Assembly: GCF_905220565.1 (NCBI RefSeq)
Contig: NC_059401.1
Span: forward strand, 12,892,766-12,956,765
Length of the DNA stretch: 64,000 bases
From: Melitaea cinxia
Lineage: Eukaryota; Arthropoda; Insecta; Lepidoptera; Nymphalidae
Direction of reading: 5' to 3'
Positions within the stretch are counted from its first letter, which is position 1. Every line of letters starts with the position of its first letter. Made by a program: the position numbers and the translations under genes. Below the pieces are notes generated by a model. That model was not told where the DNA came from and ran no database searches. It saw only the letters and a program-made list of their open reading frames with translations. Positions 61,301 through 63,715 of this stretch are shown here, in pieces.

Positions 61301-62682
61301 CGGGAAACGGACCCACGACCCCCAGAGTATAAATAATAATAATAATAAATAAATAAATATCTACACAATACACACACGGTCGTCTGTTCCTAAAGTAAGC
61401 AACTTAATGATTGTGTTATAAGTAACAGCCAACTGATATAGATAAATTTTTTTTTTCGATAAACATACTTATACATAATACATATATAAATAAATATATA
61501 TATTACACTCAGACTCGGGGTGGGAATCGAACCCACAACCCTCGGAGCAGATAGCAGAGTCACTATAAACTAGAAAATGGGCTAGTCTAATCATACAGAA
61601 AGAACACATGCTAACATGCCACTAAAACTATCTAAAATATAGAAAAATGTGTATCTAAACGTTACAAAATGTAACAAAATTGACACAAAAAGTACTTGAG
61701 ACAAGTAAGTAAGACAGCTACTCTTACTGTATCAACCTTAAATATAAATTTGTTTCGAAATTTTGAATTTAATACAAAACGAGAAAGATAGAAATATTAT
61801 TAGAAACATTTATATTTTATACCAGTATTACATAAAATTGATGTGGTCACAGTGACTGGTTAATAGTTAGAGGTCGCGGGTACGATGCCCACAAATGACA
61901 AATGTTTTTGTAGGTCCTACAAACGGTTTTCATGGTTTGGGCGTTTGTGTGATGTGTGTGTTCTTTTGACACTCTAGTGAAGGTATTTGAGGTTTTTTTT
62001 AATTTAATTGTACATTTTTGTAATACACCTGTAGGTAAATGAACTCATGCGTGCAGTATTTCTATTTTGAACAGAAATAATTCCAAAGTTTAAAATTAAT
62101 GACAGTAACAACAATGATTGCTATCATTTGAACACTGATTTCCGTAACACACGCTTCCTGAGAATGAAATTACAAGTAATTTCAGACTTATTTATTTAAA
62201 TAACACTGTAACAATATTCTCATTTAAAATATCATGTATCTTGTATAATTATGTCTTTTTGAAAAATAAAGATCATTAAACCGGCTTACGTTAAATTAAT
62301 TAAACTTTGTTCGTAATTAAGAGACAAATGAAAGTTGAATATAAAAATAAAAGAAATAGAATGACGATCTAAAAATCATCAAGTATTTCTCATCTATTAA
62401 AAAAAAAAAACTTTTATAGCTACCGATGAAGTAGTCAGTATTTTTATAGAAGACAACAGGCACATTATTGTTTATTTTGTTCAACTAAAAGAATTACAAA
62501 GTTACTGTATGTTACAATTAGCACACGAACTAATAGTATATTATATATATTACATATATGTAATAGACTTCTTTTAAGCACATCAAATATTTATTTACTG
62601 TATAATTGAAAAAAAGTACTTTAATAAAAATACGAAAATATAATAATACCTGTTTCAAGAACGCTGCTGGTATTTTAGTCAT
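12277..62682 (-). CDS. Tret1: Facilitated trehalose transporter Tret1-like (MFS sugar transporter)
   Basis: Twelve-helix plasma-membrane sugar carrier of the insect Tret1/SLC2 type, which moves trehalose or other sugars down their gradient. Coding exons in gene order: 62650-62682, 39555-39690, 39155-39369, 35874-36018, 32442-32580, 30236-30402, 21201-21396, 14537-14720, 12277-12459. All borders are GT/AG, every phase matches, and the sum is 1398 nt or 465 residues, normal for the family. Family landmarks in order: LWLTFGASLAFLIIG (TM1), RAGRKRT after TM2, GRILSGFCVGF (TM4), VYVSECCDPEIRGRLG, LPLPESPVWL after TM6, ALLFFQQFSGIDAVIFF (TM7), LVDRSGRRPLLL between TM8 and TM9, GELFPTHYRSQLSA, and PETKGKSLAEIE after TM12. 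Substrate cannot be told from sequence; SLC2 glucose carriers are the alternative. The gene occupies about 50 kb because introns 1, 6 and 7 are full of repeats. Confidence 0.9.
12460..14536. other. Tret1-like intron 8, nothing recognised
   Basis: About 2.1 kb of AT-rich DNA. No known repeat or extra exon was seen. Confidence 0.6.
14537..14720 (-). CDS. Tret1: Tret1-like coding exon 8
   Basis: Encodes TM10 and TM11: YLPIASLVVFMVGFSLGFGG, then GELFPTHYRSQLSA with the conserved E and R, ending KSYHALD at a GTAAGT donor. The first base completes a codon begun in exon 7. Confidence 0.92.
15701..15824. mobile_element. Possible 124-bp MITE
   Basis: The arms TAGCACGTTTAAACGAAGCG (15701) and its imperfect reverse complement ending ATTTAAATGTGCTA-like at 15824 face each other. 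The ends sit on TA, as a Tc1/mariner-type TA duplication would. Only one copy was seen, so this is tentative. Confidence 0.45.
16308..16750 (-). repeat. SINE family A interrupted by the AACCGACTTC repeat
   Basis: Minus-oriented SINE with an internal deletion after CCATAATCACCAC, broken after GTCGGCTTTTTAA. It resumes at 16654 with GGTCCAAGGTGGTAATGGAA. The insert occupies 16463-16653. Confidence 0.8.
16463..16653 (+). repeat. Repeat family C (AACCGACTTC repeat), 5' part
   Basis: It starts AACCGACTTCCAAAAAAGGA, followed by the first internal unit (TTTTGACCGTGTGGACCGAT). It stops at ATATCTAATT, so the 3' end is missing. Confidence 0.85.
16765..16852 (+). mobile_element. Helitron-type 3' end
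   Basis: TTTTTGCAACTGCGCGAAGC leads to a GC-rich terminus GGGTGGGTCGTTAG followed by T. It is similar to the ends at 21842 and 31645. Confidence 0.55.
17572..18237 (+). mobile_element. Non-autonomous Helitron with nested RTE tail
   Basis: It begins TCCTACTAATAAACGCGAAA after an A and ends CAGCTAG before a T, the Helitron pattern of insertion between A and T without target duplication. The terminal GC-rich hairpin (GACGAAGTCGCGGG) is split by the insert at 18126-18230. No coding capacity. Confidence 0.75.
18126..18230 (-). mobile_element. RTE LINE 3' end, minus, with (TGAC)n tail
   Basis: A run of TCAG repeats is followed by CACTCATTTCAGCCTATTGC and CTGGACGTAGGCCAAGTTCA, the reverse complement of the RTE 3' terminus. 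Only about 70 bases of element remain. Confidence 0.75.
18455..18675 (-). repeat. SINE family B, tail-truncated
   Basis: It matches from GATCGCTATCAGGTGTACAT through TGTGCGGGGATCAAACCCGT to the tRNA-like head TTGCGCCAACGCGTCAC (all as read on the + strand). Confidence 0.85.
18888..19790 (-). repeat. SINE family A with full repeat C inserted
   Basis: Minus-oriented SINE: CTTATCGCAGTCCACAGCTG at the left and TCGCCTCTTACGATACCCAC at the right. It is interrupted at GTCGGCTTTTTAA by repeat C (19098-19700) and resumes TTAAGTTCAAAGGCGGTAG. Confidence 0.85.
19098..19700 (+). repeat. Repeat family C, about 600 bp, both ends present
   Basis: AACCGACTTCC at the 5' end and GAAGTCGG plus the hairpin GTTTGCGAGCAAAC and CACAATTA at the 3' end. 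Internal units start near TTCTACTGGATGTACTGATT and TTTTACTGGGTGTGTCGATT. It is nested in the SINE at 18888-19790. Confidence 0.85.
20292..20440 (+). repeat. SINE family A 3' half with (GAT)n tail
   Basis: CCGCCTGACCAGCGTGGCGA through CAGCAGTGGACTGTGATAGG, then TGAAATGATGATGATGATGA. Confidence 0.85.
21201..21396 (-). CDS. Tret1: Tret1-like coding exon 7
   Basis: Encodes TM8 and TM9: SSLNPSAATVIVGVVQLISS, then TMLVDRSGRRPLLLISAL with the DxxGRR loop motif, ending FEKNSFLG. The split glycine codons join exons 6 and 8 exactly. Unlike the flanking intron this segment is GC-rich. Confidence 0.92.
21655..21842 (+). mobile_element. Helitron-type element fragment ending CTAG
   Basis: TTGCTTCCCGCTGTCTGTAT at the left, then GTGCGAAGCCGGGTCGGGTC and CTAG followed by T. 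It is the same family, in opposite orientation, as 31645-31925. Confidence 0.65.
22344..22548 (-). repeat. Repeat family C fragment
   Basis: AATTGTATTTGCTCGCAAAC and GACTTCAATTATATAGACAA mark the 3' end in minus orientation. It is truncated just before the Helitron at 22554. Confidence 0.8.
22554..23757 (+). mobile_element. Composite non-autonomous Helitron, copy 1
   Basis: It starts TCCCGTATATATATAAAAGC after an A and ends GCCGCGGGCACAGCTAG before a T. Two imperfect units of about 300 bp (from 22562 and 22858) share CATCACGAAATCTCC-like sequence, TTTGGCAGGTA and CATCCGCT. A second Helitron-like 5' end, TCTATATATATAAAAGAGAA, follows at 23095. There is no transposase ORF. It is non-coding. 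Confidence 0.78.
23780..23868 (+). mobile_element. RTE LINE 3' end with (CTGA)n tail
   Basis: AAACCGGGATGTCTTGCGCG, then GAGGCCTTTGTCCAGCAGTG and a GACTGACTGACT tail replacing the usual GCGATAGGCTGA. Confidence 0.7.
23888..24195 (-). repeat. SINE family A, near full length, minus
   Basis: A (CAT)n tail at the left, CTACTGCTGGACATAGGCCT, TTGGTGACCGCAGGGCTGGC, and the 5' end GGCTATATATTTTATTGCCG at the right. About 20 bases after GTTGGATGG are deleted. Confidence 0.88.
24479..25345. repeat. Minisatellite, 8-bp unit ACGCCAAC, about 108 copies
   Basis: Tandem array in intron 6 of the transporter. Left-hand copies vary (ACGTCAAC, ATGCCAAC, ACGCCAAT, ATGTGCCAAT, ACTCCAAC), whereas about 25090-25316 is almost perfect. 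The unit contains no stop in most frames and 8 is prime to 3, so long open frames appear on both strands (NTPTRQHA repeats on +, VGVLACWR on -). These are a by-product of the repeat; there are no family motifs. Confidence 0.97.
24531..24572. repeat. Perfect 19-bp fold-back inside the minisatellite
   Basis: CACCCCAACATGCCAAAAC (24531-24549), loop TGGG, then its exact reverse complement (24554-24572). The second arm is the only place where the array runs in the opposite orientation. Confidence 0.97.
25800..26405 (-). repeat. Repeat family C, full length, minus
   Basis: AATTGTGTTTGCTCGCAAAC and CCGACTTCAATTACATCGAC at the left (3' end); CCTCCTCCTTTTTTGGAAGT then CGGTTA at the right (5' end). 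The size matches the copy at 19098-19700. Confidence 0.88.
26539..26840 (-). mobile_element. Helitron-type element, minus (CTAGCTGTGCCCGCG end)
   Basis: CTAGCTGTGCCCGCGACTTC is the reverse complement of the Helitron 3' end. An open frame to 26956 crosses the border with the next repeat and is not a gene. The right border is approximate. Confidence 0.55.
26843..26968 (+). repeat. LINE/SINE 3' end, poly(A)-tailed
   Basis: GGTGTCTATAAGCTACGGTA, CGCTTACCATCAGGTGAGCC and GTACGCTTGTTTACCGACCT lead into a poly(A) run. The same family lies inverted at 44989-45243. Confidence 0.65.
27184..27897 (-). pseudogene. R1-clade LINE, 3' end fragment
   Basis: The open frame 27895-27506 encodes the C-terminus of an R1-type ORF2: a post-RT segment with RLTQVLTGHGCFGEYL, followed by the zinc-knuckle-like CHDCSAAVDSAQHTLEVCPRW and a basic Arg-rich end (RRQRTGMRRRR). 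About 320 bases of 3' UTR follow toward 27184. The reverse transcriptase and endonuclease domains are missing, as in a 5'-truncated insertion. GC content is far above that of the intron around it, showing recent arrival or slow decay. No other copy is in the window. Confidence 0.82.
28679..28895 (+). repeat. Repeat family C, 3' part
   Basis: One internal unit (GTACCGATTTAGATGATTTT) and the 3' end GTTTGCGAGCAAACACAATT are present. The 5' end is missing. Confidence 0.82.
29345..29560 (-). pseudogene. LINE 3' end encoding an AIQRGNAASILGT C-terminus
   Basis: Reading the minus strand from about 29495 gives FAQRIDIAIQRGNAASILGT followed by IQRGNGLYHNYL and a TAA stop. It resembles, from memory, the last residues of several lepidopteran LINE reverse transcriptases. 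Upstream sequence is out of frame, so only the terminus is recognisable. Confidence 0.5.
30236..30402 (-). CDS. Tret1: Tret1-like coding exon 6
   Basis: Encodes the end of the cytoplasmic loop (KVEEPKSLFTREVFF) and TM7: PLIVGFALLFFQQFSGIDAV with the QQ(F/L)SG sugar-binding motif, ending FFTVEIFQKAG. Confidence 0.93.
30452..30778 (+). repeat. SINE family B, full length, plus
   Basis: The tRNA-like head GTGGTGTAATGGTGCGTGTG has an A-box-like start and GGTTCGATTCCCGCGCG a B box. The body has GATCGTTACTCACAGTAGGG and the tail ends CAGCAGTGGGATATTACAGG. It is not a functional tRNA gene: the cloverleaf cannot be completed. Confidence 0.88.
30779..31644. other. Tret1-like intron 5 DNA, nothing recognised
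   Basis: AT-rich sequence between a SINE and a Helitron end. No coding or repeat motif was recognised. Confidence 0.5.
31645..31925 (-). mobile_element. Helitron-type element fragment, minus
   Basis: CTAGCGACCCGCCCGGCTTC at the left is the reverse complement of a Helitron 3' end; GCGGGAAGCGACTTTGTTTT is at the right. It is the same family as 21655-21842. Confidence 0.65.
32442..32580 (-). CDS. Tret1: Tret1-like coding exon 5
   Basis: Encodes TM6 and the start of the central cytoplasmic loop: ALFFVLLPLPESPVWLKSRG carries the PESPxWL motif, followed by LDDALAIKWLHL. Donor is GTACGT. Confidence 0.92.
32919..34258 (+). mobile_element. Composite non-autonomous Helitron, copy 2
   Basis: It starts TCTATAATATATATAAACGC after an A and ends GCCGCGGGCACAGCTAG before a T. 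It contains a shortened first unit, two more units (about 33090 and 33378, each TTGACTCACTCATCACGAAA), then the second 5'-like end TCTATATATATATAAAAGAG at 33625. Layout equals copy 1 at 22554 but with one more unit. Confidence 0.8.
34259..34304. repeat. (TA)n microsatellite
   Basis: About 46 bases of alternating TA directly after the Helitron terminus. Confidence 0.95.
34691..35620. other. Tret1-like intron 4 DNA, nothing recognised
   Basis: AT-rich sequence with no recognised repeat or coding segment. Confidence 0.5.
35621..35830 (+). repeat. Repeat family C, degraded fragment
   Basis: TAACTTTTTACTGCGTGGAC, CTTGTCATGTGGTCTCATTT and CATACAATTA match one unit and the 3' end, with many changes. 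Confidence 0.65.
35874..36018 (-). CDS. Tret1: Tret1-like coding exon 4
   Basis: Encodes the TM4-TM5 loop and TM5: VSECCDPEIRGRLGSLPTLS keeps the conserved SE and RG, then LGILIPYVAGNWLSWRYLAF. The exon begins GTAAGC straight after its CAG acceptor, which mimics a donor site. Confidence 0.92.
36019..38040. other. Tret1-like intron 3 DNA, nothing recognised
   Basis: AT-rich. Open frames at 36457-36910 are low-complexity Lys/Phe/Ile reading of AT sequence. Confidence 0.5.
38045..38225 (-). repeat. SINE family B, truncated at both ends
   Basis: GAAGGATCAGAGCTTAATCC, GGGTTGGCGGATATATTCCC and GCACGGTGGGGAGACCCACT match the SINE body; the tRNA head is missing. Confidence 0.85.
38230..39154. other. 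Tret1-like intron 3 DNA, nothing recognised
   Basis: AT-rich with several T runs. No repeat or exon was identified. Confidence 0.5.
39155..39369 (-). CDS. Tret1: Tret1-like coding exon 3
   Basis: Encodes TM2 to TM4: AIPPLGAFFGSMCSGPLMQ, RAGRKRTLQL (loop GRK motif), WLILGFAPNFPVILLGRILS and GFCVGFVLAPAQVY, with GTAAGT donor. Confidence 0.93.
39555..39690 (-). CDS. Tret1: Tret1-like coding exon 2
   Basis: Encodes TM1 and the first outer loop: LWLTFGASLAFLIIGLVRGY, then SSSSIPSME. The acceptor TTATTTCAG precedes TTATGG. The same frame stays open upstream to an ATG at 39741 (MYRETRSFLFLCLKLFQ), an alternative start if this exon is also a first exon. Confidence 0.9.
39760..40400. other. Tret1-like intron 1 DNA, nothing recognised
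   Basis: AT-rich, with ACATATACA-like simple sequence around 40090-40180. Confidence 0.5.
40405..40550 (+). repeat. SINE family A, 5' half only
   Basis: AAGAATATAGCCACCCTCTC, GTGGGTGTCGTAAGAGGCGA and GCTGTCTTTGAAATACACAG, then the match stops. Confidence 0.85.
40555..41640. other. Tret1-like intron 1 DNA, nothing recognised
   Basis: Mostly AT-rich. A less AT-rich part at 40880-41360 has no recognised motif. Confidence 0.45.
41645..41806 (+). pseudogene. RTE LINE 3' end fragment
   Basis: GGAGTGGAGACCGCGTCTTA, CGTAAGATTGCCGGTGTAGA and GCGCGAACTTGGGGAGGCCT follow, base for base, the C-terminal coding region of the RTE at 6728-8605, with a short deletion at about 41674. It reads AYVQQ then a changed C-terminus. 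Confidence 0.82.
42196..42282 (-). mobile_element. RTE LINE 3' end, minus, (GATCA)n tail
   Basis: GATCAGATCAGATCAGTTCA tail, then CTGGACACAGGCCTCCCAAA and TTCGCCCCAGACATTCCGGT. Confidence 0.75.
42480..42800 (+). repeat. SINE family B, old diverged copy
   Basis: Head ACTGGTTCGATTTCCCTTGG, body TAGCGATCGTTACTCATAGC and tail GAGGCCTATGCCGAACAGTG. Confidence 0.75.
43207..43510 (-). mobile_element. Helitron-type non-autonomous element, minus
   Basis: CTAGCTGTGCCCGCGACTTC, AAAATCGGTCCAGCCGTTTC, an ACAGACAGGCAGACAGACAA region and CAAACAGACACTCCAATTTT. It is colinear with 55236-55556. Confidence 0.75.
43934..44272 (-). repeat. SINE family B, full length, minus (best copy)
   Basis: The tail CTTCAGCCTGTAATATCCCA, body GATCGCTATCAGGTGTACAT, then CATGTGCGGGGATTGAACCC (B box on the other strand) and the head end CGTTGCGCCCACGCGGC. 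Open frames crossing it on both strands are not genes. Confidence 0.9.
44665..44745 (+). repeat. tRNA-like SINE head, isolated
   Basis: GTTTGCGGGTTCGATTCTTG contains a B-box match, but no SINE body or full cloverleaf follows. Confidence 0.4.
44989..45243 (-). repeat. LINE/SINE 3' end, minus
   Basis: CGGCAAACAAGCGTACGGCT, CACCTGATGGTAAGCGATTA and GTAGCCTATAGACACCTGCA are the reverse complement of the family at 26843-26968, extended a further 130 bases. Confidence 0.7.
45988..46240 (+). repeat. SINE family B, plus
   Basis: Head GTTCGCGGGTTTGATTCCCG, body CTGATAGTGATCGTTACTCA and GTAGCAGCGTGGTGGATTTA. The 3' tail is lost. Confidence 0.8.
46245..48150. other. Tret1-like intron 1 DNA, nothing recognised
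   Basis: About 1.9 kb AT-rich. A less AT-rich part at 46550-46640 and 47640-47820 showed no tRNA, repeat or coding match. Confidence 0.45.
48157..48372. mobile_element. Possible 216-bp MITE with long inverted ends
   Basis: The left arm (48157-48200) contains CGCACAGTGAGCTGAAATTC; the right arm (48328-48372) contains TTTTTAGCCCACTGTGCGTC. They pair over about 44 positions with a few mismatches around a 127-base centre without ORFs. The superfamily is not assigned. Confidence 0.6.
48734..48871 (+). pseudogene. Short ORF like the N-terminus of insect SWIM/YqaJ-type proteins
   Basis: Forty-five codons: MKTGFVKADSTNLPKIDSMM, then VAKFFACNRDFCSIEFLNVK and TSLYV before TAA. From memory, several lepidopteran proteins with a SWIM zinc finger begin with this pattern (PKIDSMMVxxFF, FCSxEFxNVKTS), where the first coding exon ends at about this point. 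The bases after TAC at 48865 read GTATAA, a weak donor. A less AT-rich leader with CACGTG and TGACGTCA lies at 48565-48610. No later exon was found downstream before the LINE, so it is either a stranded first exon or a repeat-borne scrap. Confidence 0.4.
49466..49491. repeat. (TTTA)n tail of the LINE
   Basis: ATTATTTATTTATTTATTTA on the + strand, the reverse of a TAAA-type LINE tail, marking the 3' terminus of the element. Confidence 0.85.
49710..51545 (-). CDS. LINE ORF2, reverse transcriptase part
   Basis: It copies the element RNA at the nicked target. Motifs in order on 611 codons: KGSGPDNLPPLFIKE, NYRPISILSTLSKVFESLL, SQHGFIDCRST, AVYTDFSKAFDRVNH, GVPQGSILGPLLFNIFINDI, catalytic CLIYADDLKL, GMELNPSKC, and a thumb region with VRSKLEYGTLIWNP. 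All RT blocks are uninterrupted with both aspartates of YADD, so the domain looks functional. The start shown is only the first Met after the frameshift. The true frame continues from the endonuclease part at 51617-52627 through the region around 51631-51640. Confidence 0.93.
   Translation of the reverse strand: MKECYDRYIASIEDNLTKNPKSFWTHLKNMKQSTNTYPAKMKLGDKIATDGSSLCNLFADFFASVYDSSEYSQNYSHVLNVISGSICNIKITIEDIIRKLKGLDVRKGSGPDNLPPLFIKECAVPLSLPLHLIYNKSLCTGVYPEIWKLARIVPVYKNGDRESITNYRPISILSTLSKVFESLLHPILSRHVHHALSESQHGFIDCRSTITNLANFMNFVTTSIDACRQVDAVYTDFSKAFDRVNHKLLVAKLSTFGIGGPLLSWISSYLANRRSYVVIKGHNSLFYLAVSGVPQGSILGPLLFNIFINDITNCIKNSKCLIYADDLKLAKEITNKHDVKSLQEDINRVFEWCKLNGMELNPSKCSYITFTRKRFFVEGKYFIGTHQLQKLEYVRDLGITIDGKLRYNVHIDNICRSARKMLGFIFRNSKQFKKLKTKKILFTTLVRSKLEYGTLIWNPNYQTHKDRLESIQRRFTQFYSIGQDKRMPYYSRLNKFRLNSLSNRRKLLDMVFLHKLVNGTVDNSELLSKISINVPSRIPRYPLSLFAYKTQRTNLGYYSLIPRLSRLYREFTVKNKSLDIFADNLAVFKKKLLKSFDSSNQKLCSTNINLS
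51617..52627 (-). CDS. LINE ORF2, APE endonuclease part (frameshifted end)
   Basis: Apurinic-type endonuclease that nicks the target. Visible motifs: IYYQNVRGIKSK, IIILTETWLND (catalytic E), NGGGIMIAV, VYIPPP, LIIGDLNLSSISW (D and N), LLDLVLTC and IVDNHHPPLLVSL (D-H pair). The frame ends prematurely after MLKKKINTG. The run of ten A (minus strand, 51631-51640) appears one base short: adding one base keeps the downstream frame open into the RT ORF. No ATG lies near its 5' end; the frame is open upstream and overlaps the ORF1 3' end by about 36 bases in the +1 frame. Confidence 0.9.
   Translation of the reverse strand: MYLLYIKFYNLKIYYQNVRGIKSKTHEVKLNILSNDFDIIILTETWLNDGVFDGEFIDNRYIVYRRDRKQNNTKKVSNGGGIMIAVKSSISSSRLSQWDSTCEDLWVTVDAVIQNKLSQIAICAVYIPPPVKSEALNTFLINTSRIINANEHVLIIGDLNLSSISWSVSPEVNYMYPEYGNCLGNSLIDFIEENNLKQFNNIFNSNERLLDLVLTCNTHVNVIKYPNPISIVDNHHPPLLVSLEQSDLANIDEKTTERLNFYKANYGNIINDLNNTPWLNLFSNCFNVNSMLTIFYNKVREIIEKHVPKTKRKNSKFPIWYNYKLISMLKKKINTG
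52653..53744 (-). CDS. LINE ORF1, PHD finger plus coiled coil
   Basis: RNA-binding chaperone-type ORF1, 363 residues from MNTKLSKFKQ. Residues about 11-62 form a Cys4-His-Cys3 PHD-like finger (CAAC, CGTCGLRYHIEC, SCPSC). Residues about 130-215 are charged and heptad-like (LEEENVKLKSTVVDLNSRL), a likely coiled coil for multimerisation. The C-terminal region (HRCTRIAKTNPANGRPRSV, RQIYVMDHLTPELKK, YKYVWIKNGRVFLRE) resembles the C-terminal domain shared with baculoviral FP-type proteins seen in many LINE ORF1s. It is uninterrupted, with the stop 26 bases before the ORF2 open frame's first TTG. Confidence 0.9.
   Translation of the reverse strand: MNTKLSKFKQCAACTNDISATEVIKCGTCGLRYHIECINTSYKKINDLPPEYKTKWSCPSCCSKKPKGDNSNTPARGTTVINDSPSSNITHRRPQPSVQPTSQVHEYFTLENLKQLVKEEMDTLLIKIECKFDKIMEIKTSEMCKEMYEIKDALNFINNQYEDIKNKIQEKLTVVKALEEENVKLKSTVVDLNSRLTLMEQHARMSNLEIQCIPEHKSENLPNTILQIGKIIGNNISDTDIHRCTRIAKTNPANGRPRSVIVKFASPRIRDTFLAGVIKFNKKNKEDKLNTSHAGIAGEKRQIYVMDHLTPELKKIHAFARITAKKLNYKYVWIKNGRVFLRETDGSECIVVKNIEQLEQLKS
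53911..54245 (+). pseudogene. Tc1/mariner-like transposase C-terminal scrap
   Basis: From 53947 the frame reads LRLRLLPYHFDHNLIELFWA then QIKGYLTANNKSYKINEIKR before TAA at 54073-54075. It matches the end of a DDE transposase (LPPYHxxxNPIE.xW with the final acidic residue). The following stretch to 54245 ends in serine/aspartate-rich codons (SSKGSDDD) in another frame, as such transposases do. No terminal inverted repeat was found. It lies immediately 5' of the LINE. Confidence 0.6.
54843..55012 (+). repeat. SINE family B, strongly decayed
   Basis: GTTCGAGTTCGATTTCCGAC keeps the B box; GTCTGGGTGTACTTGTAGGT and CTCACC match the body loosely. Confidence 0.5.
55236..55556 (-). mobile_element. 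Helitron-type non-autonomous element, minus
   Basis: CTAGCTGTGGCCGCGACTTC, GCCAGTGAAAGTCCCGTGAA, the ACAGACAG stretch and CAAACAGACACTCCAATTTT. It is colinear with 43207-43510. Confidence 0.75.
55793..56112 (-). repeat. SINE family A, full length, minus
   Basis: CACTGCTGGACATAGGCCTC, GCTGGGCAGGCGAGTTGGTG, CTGTGTATTTCAAAGCTAGC and GGCTATATTCTTTAGTACCG, intact across TTTTTAAGTTCCAAGGTGG, which shows the uninterrupted state of the site broken at 16463 and 19098. Confidence 0.9.
56140..56425 (+). repeat. SINE family B, plus
   Basis: Head CGCAACGGTCACAGCACTGG, B box GGTTTCGATCCCCGC, tail CAGTGGGATATTACAGGCCG. The middle GTTATCATAATATATCCGCC lacks about 30 bases present in other copies. Confidence 0.88.
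56430..57142. other. Tret1-like intron 1 DNA, nothing recognised
   Basis: AT-rich, with no recognised element or coding segment. Confidence 0.45.
57143..58000 (-). pseudogene. Retroelement ORF1 (gag-like) fragment split by a SINE
   Basis: On the minus strand a frame without stops from about 57455 to TGA at 57143 reads EPTEQFTIAKVLKNNNINK, then RVKFISPYKIRIDLLSDINA, ERLIICKGFIE and VSCGVLRNIDLE. The order (KVLKxNxINKxxRVKxISPYKI, then a short motif with GxxRNID) resembles the nucleic-acid-binding ORF1 product of jockey-type elements, recalled from memory. A weaker stretch with ENMSRSSPIIERN follows on the far side of the SINE (57900-57990). It is too short and broken to be functional. Confidence 0.45.
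57460..57800 (+). repeat. SINE family A, full length, plus (best copy)
   Basis: It begins GCAGTAAAGAATATAGCCAC, continues CTTCCCGTGGGTGTCGTAAG, GTTCCACTACCACCATGGAA and GCTGGCTTTGAAATACACAG, and ends GGCCTATGTCCAGCAGTGGA then (ATG)n. The last part, ending at TGA before the repeat, is the reading frame end of the RTE LINE. Confidence 0.93.
58050..58765. other. Tret1-like intron 1 DNA, nothing recognised
   Basis: AT-rich, no recognised element. Confidence 0.5.
58768..60620 (+). repeat. Repeat family C, longest copy (1.85 kb)
   Basis: 5' AACCGACTTCCAAAAAAGGA, 3' GAAGTCGG with hairpin GTTTGCGAGCAAAC and CACAATTA. It contains at least six imperfect units of about 170-190 bp, each starting near ACTGGGTG(C/T)ACCGATTTTGA and containing CATGTGGTCCCATTTAAA-like sequence. 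The segment 60060-60520 (TAAACTCCAGTCGTGCATCG) does not fit the unit and may be a captured or inserted sequence. Confidence 0.88.
60625..61190. other. Tret1-like intron 1 DNA, nothing recognised
   Basis: AT-rich, no recognised element. Confidence 0.5.
61195..61580 (-). repeat. Third tRNA-like SINE family, two tandem partial copies
   Basis: CACACGGTTGTCTGTTCCTA and, 150 bases on, CACACGGTCGTCTGTTCCTA each precede CAACTGATATAG-like sequence. Each is followed by a head with a B box on the other strand (GGGAAACGGACCCACGACC; GGGTGGGAATCGAACCCACA). Confidence 0.6.
61850..61975 (+). repeat. SINE family B, decayed head
   Basis: GTGGTCACAGTGACTGGTTA, GTCGCGGGTACGATGCCCAC and GACAAATGTTTTTGTAGG resemble the head and first body segment of family B. 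Confidence 0.45.
61980..62645. other. Tret1-like intron 1, exon-proximal, nothing recognised
   Basis: AT-rich. No element or extra exon was recognised. Confidence 0.5.
62650..62682 (-). CDS. Tret1: Tret1-like coding exon 1 (MTKIPAAFLKQ)
   Basis: Start ATG at 62682, eleven codons, then the donor CAG/GTATTA. It joins exon 2 in phase 0 to give MTKIPAAFLKQLWLTFGASL, the short cytoplasmic start usual for this family. The frame is open upstream but has no earlier ATG. The assignment rests on phase, splice signal and absence of any closer ATG exon except the 39741 alternative. Confidence 0.62.
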
Positions 62683-62707
62683 CACGATGTTTTTAAGCAC
62701 ACTATAC

Positions 62708-62745
62708 TCGATACTGAACAAATATTATTTATTATAATGTGATTC
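62708..62745 (-). promoter_or_regulatory. Candidate core promoter of the transporter
   Basis: On the gene strand TTCAGTATCG at about 62718-62709 matches the arthropod initiator TCAGT, giving a 5' UTR of about 33 bases. TATAAT at 62736-62731 is closer than usual for a TATA box. Confidence 0.3.
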
Positions 62746-62749
62746 GTTC

Positions 62750-63355
62750 TAACTAACGGCAATATCAACGTGCGTATTGTACTTCGACACACCTAAATTT
62801 ACGAATAAAAATTAGATGGAGCAGCAGAGACACCGGTGCCTCGTGAACGTCGGCTTTGAATGCACCCGCTACGACTTCTCACAATCTGTTTTGATTAGAG
62901 ATCTCGATCATATGAAGCAAATCTCAGTTTACACAGCGGTCATGTGAGTATTGTACTTTACCTCTAATACGATAAATGTTGTTAATCACGACGAGGACCA
63001 CTACAAATAACGTTAGTGAACAACATGGCACCTAGGCGTAAATAAACCTACGACCTCCATTACTGAAATTATTTAAGTATTGAAAATGAATTGCTTGTGA
63101 AAACTCAAAGCAATACGATCAATGTAATATCATGATTAGCCATGAAAACTTCGTTGTGACCCCAACGAAGGCAATACAACCAACTTTATGCCACGGGCTG
63201 TATCAATAAGAACATAAAGATAAACATATTTAAATTTAGTAAAAGTGTAGTTCATCGAACAAGGTTCGCGATACCCGATAATGTTAGGATTATATGCATA
63301 AATAACATTACAATACCGTAAAAGTAAATAGGTCTTTCTTGGTTTGCCTAATCTT
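62750..63355. other. Upstream flank of transporter exon 1, nothing recognised
   Basis: A less AT-rich part at 62815-62890 could hold regulatory sites, but no motif stands out. Confidence 0.4.
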
Positions 63356-63357
63356 CC

Positions 63358-63530
63358 TTGACTTGTGTATTTCAAAGCCAGCAGTTAGATGGTTATCCCG
63401 CCATCGGTCAGCTTTTTAAGTTCCAAGGTGGTAGTGGAACTGTGTTATGCCTTAGTCGCCTCTTACGACACCCACAGGAAGAGAGGGGGTGGCTATATTC
63501 TTTACTGCCGTCACCACACAGCATAATTTT
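63358..63530 (-). repeat. SINE family A, 5' half, minus
   Basis: TTGTGTATTTCAAAGCCAGC, GCTTTTTAAGTTCCAAGGTG (site intact) and GTGGCTATATTCTTTACTGC at the right end. Confidence 0.88.
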
Positions 63531-63715
63531 ATGTTTAAGCCTTCTTTATGCATTTTTGCTGTTCCATATGGGATTAACATAAGTATAATTAGTTTCAAAA
63601 ATTCGTGTTTTATTCGACAGTATTCAATTCAGTTATGTATTACGATAACGATAAACGGTTCAGCCTGTAATTTCCTTCAGTCTGCCTCATTCTGCTTGTA
63701 GGAGTTGGTTATTTT

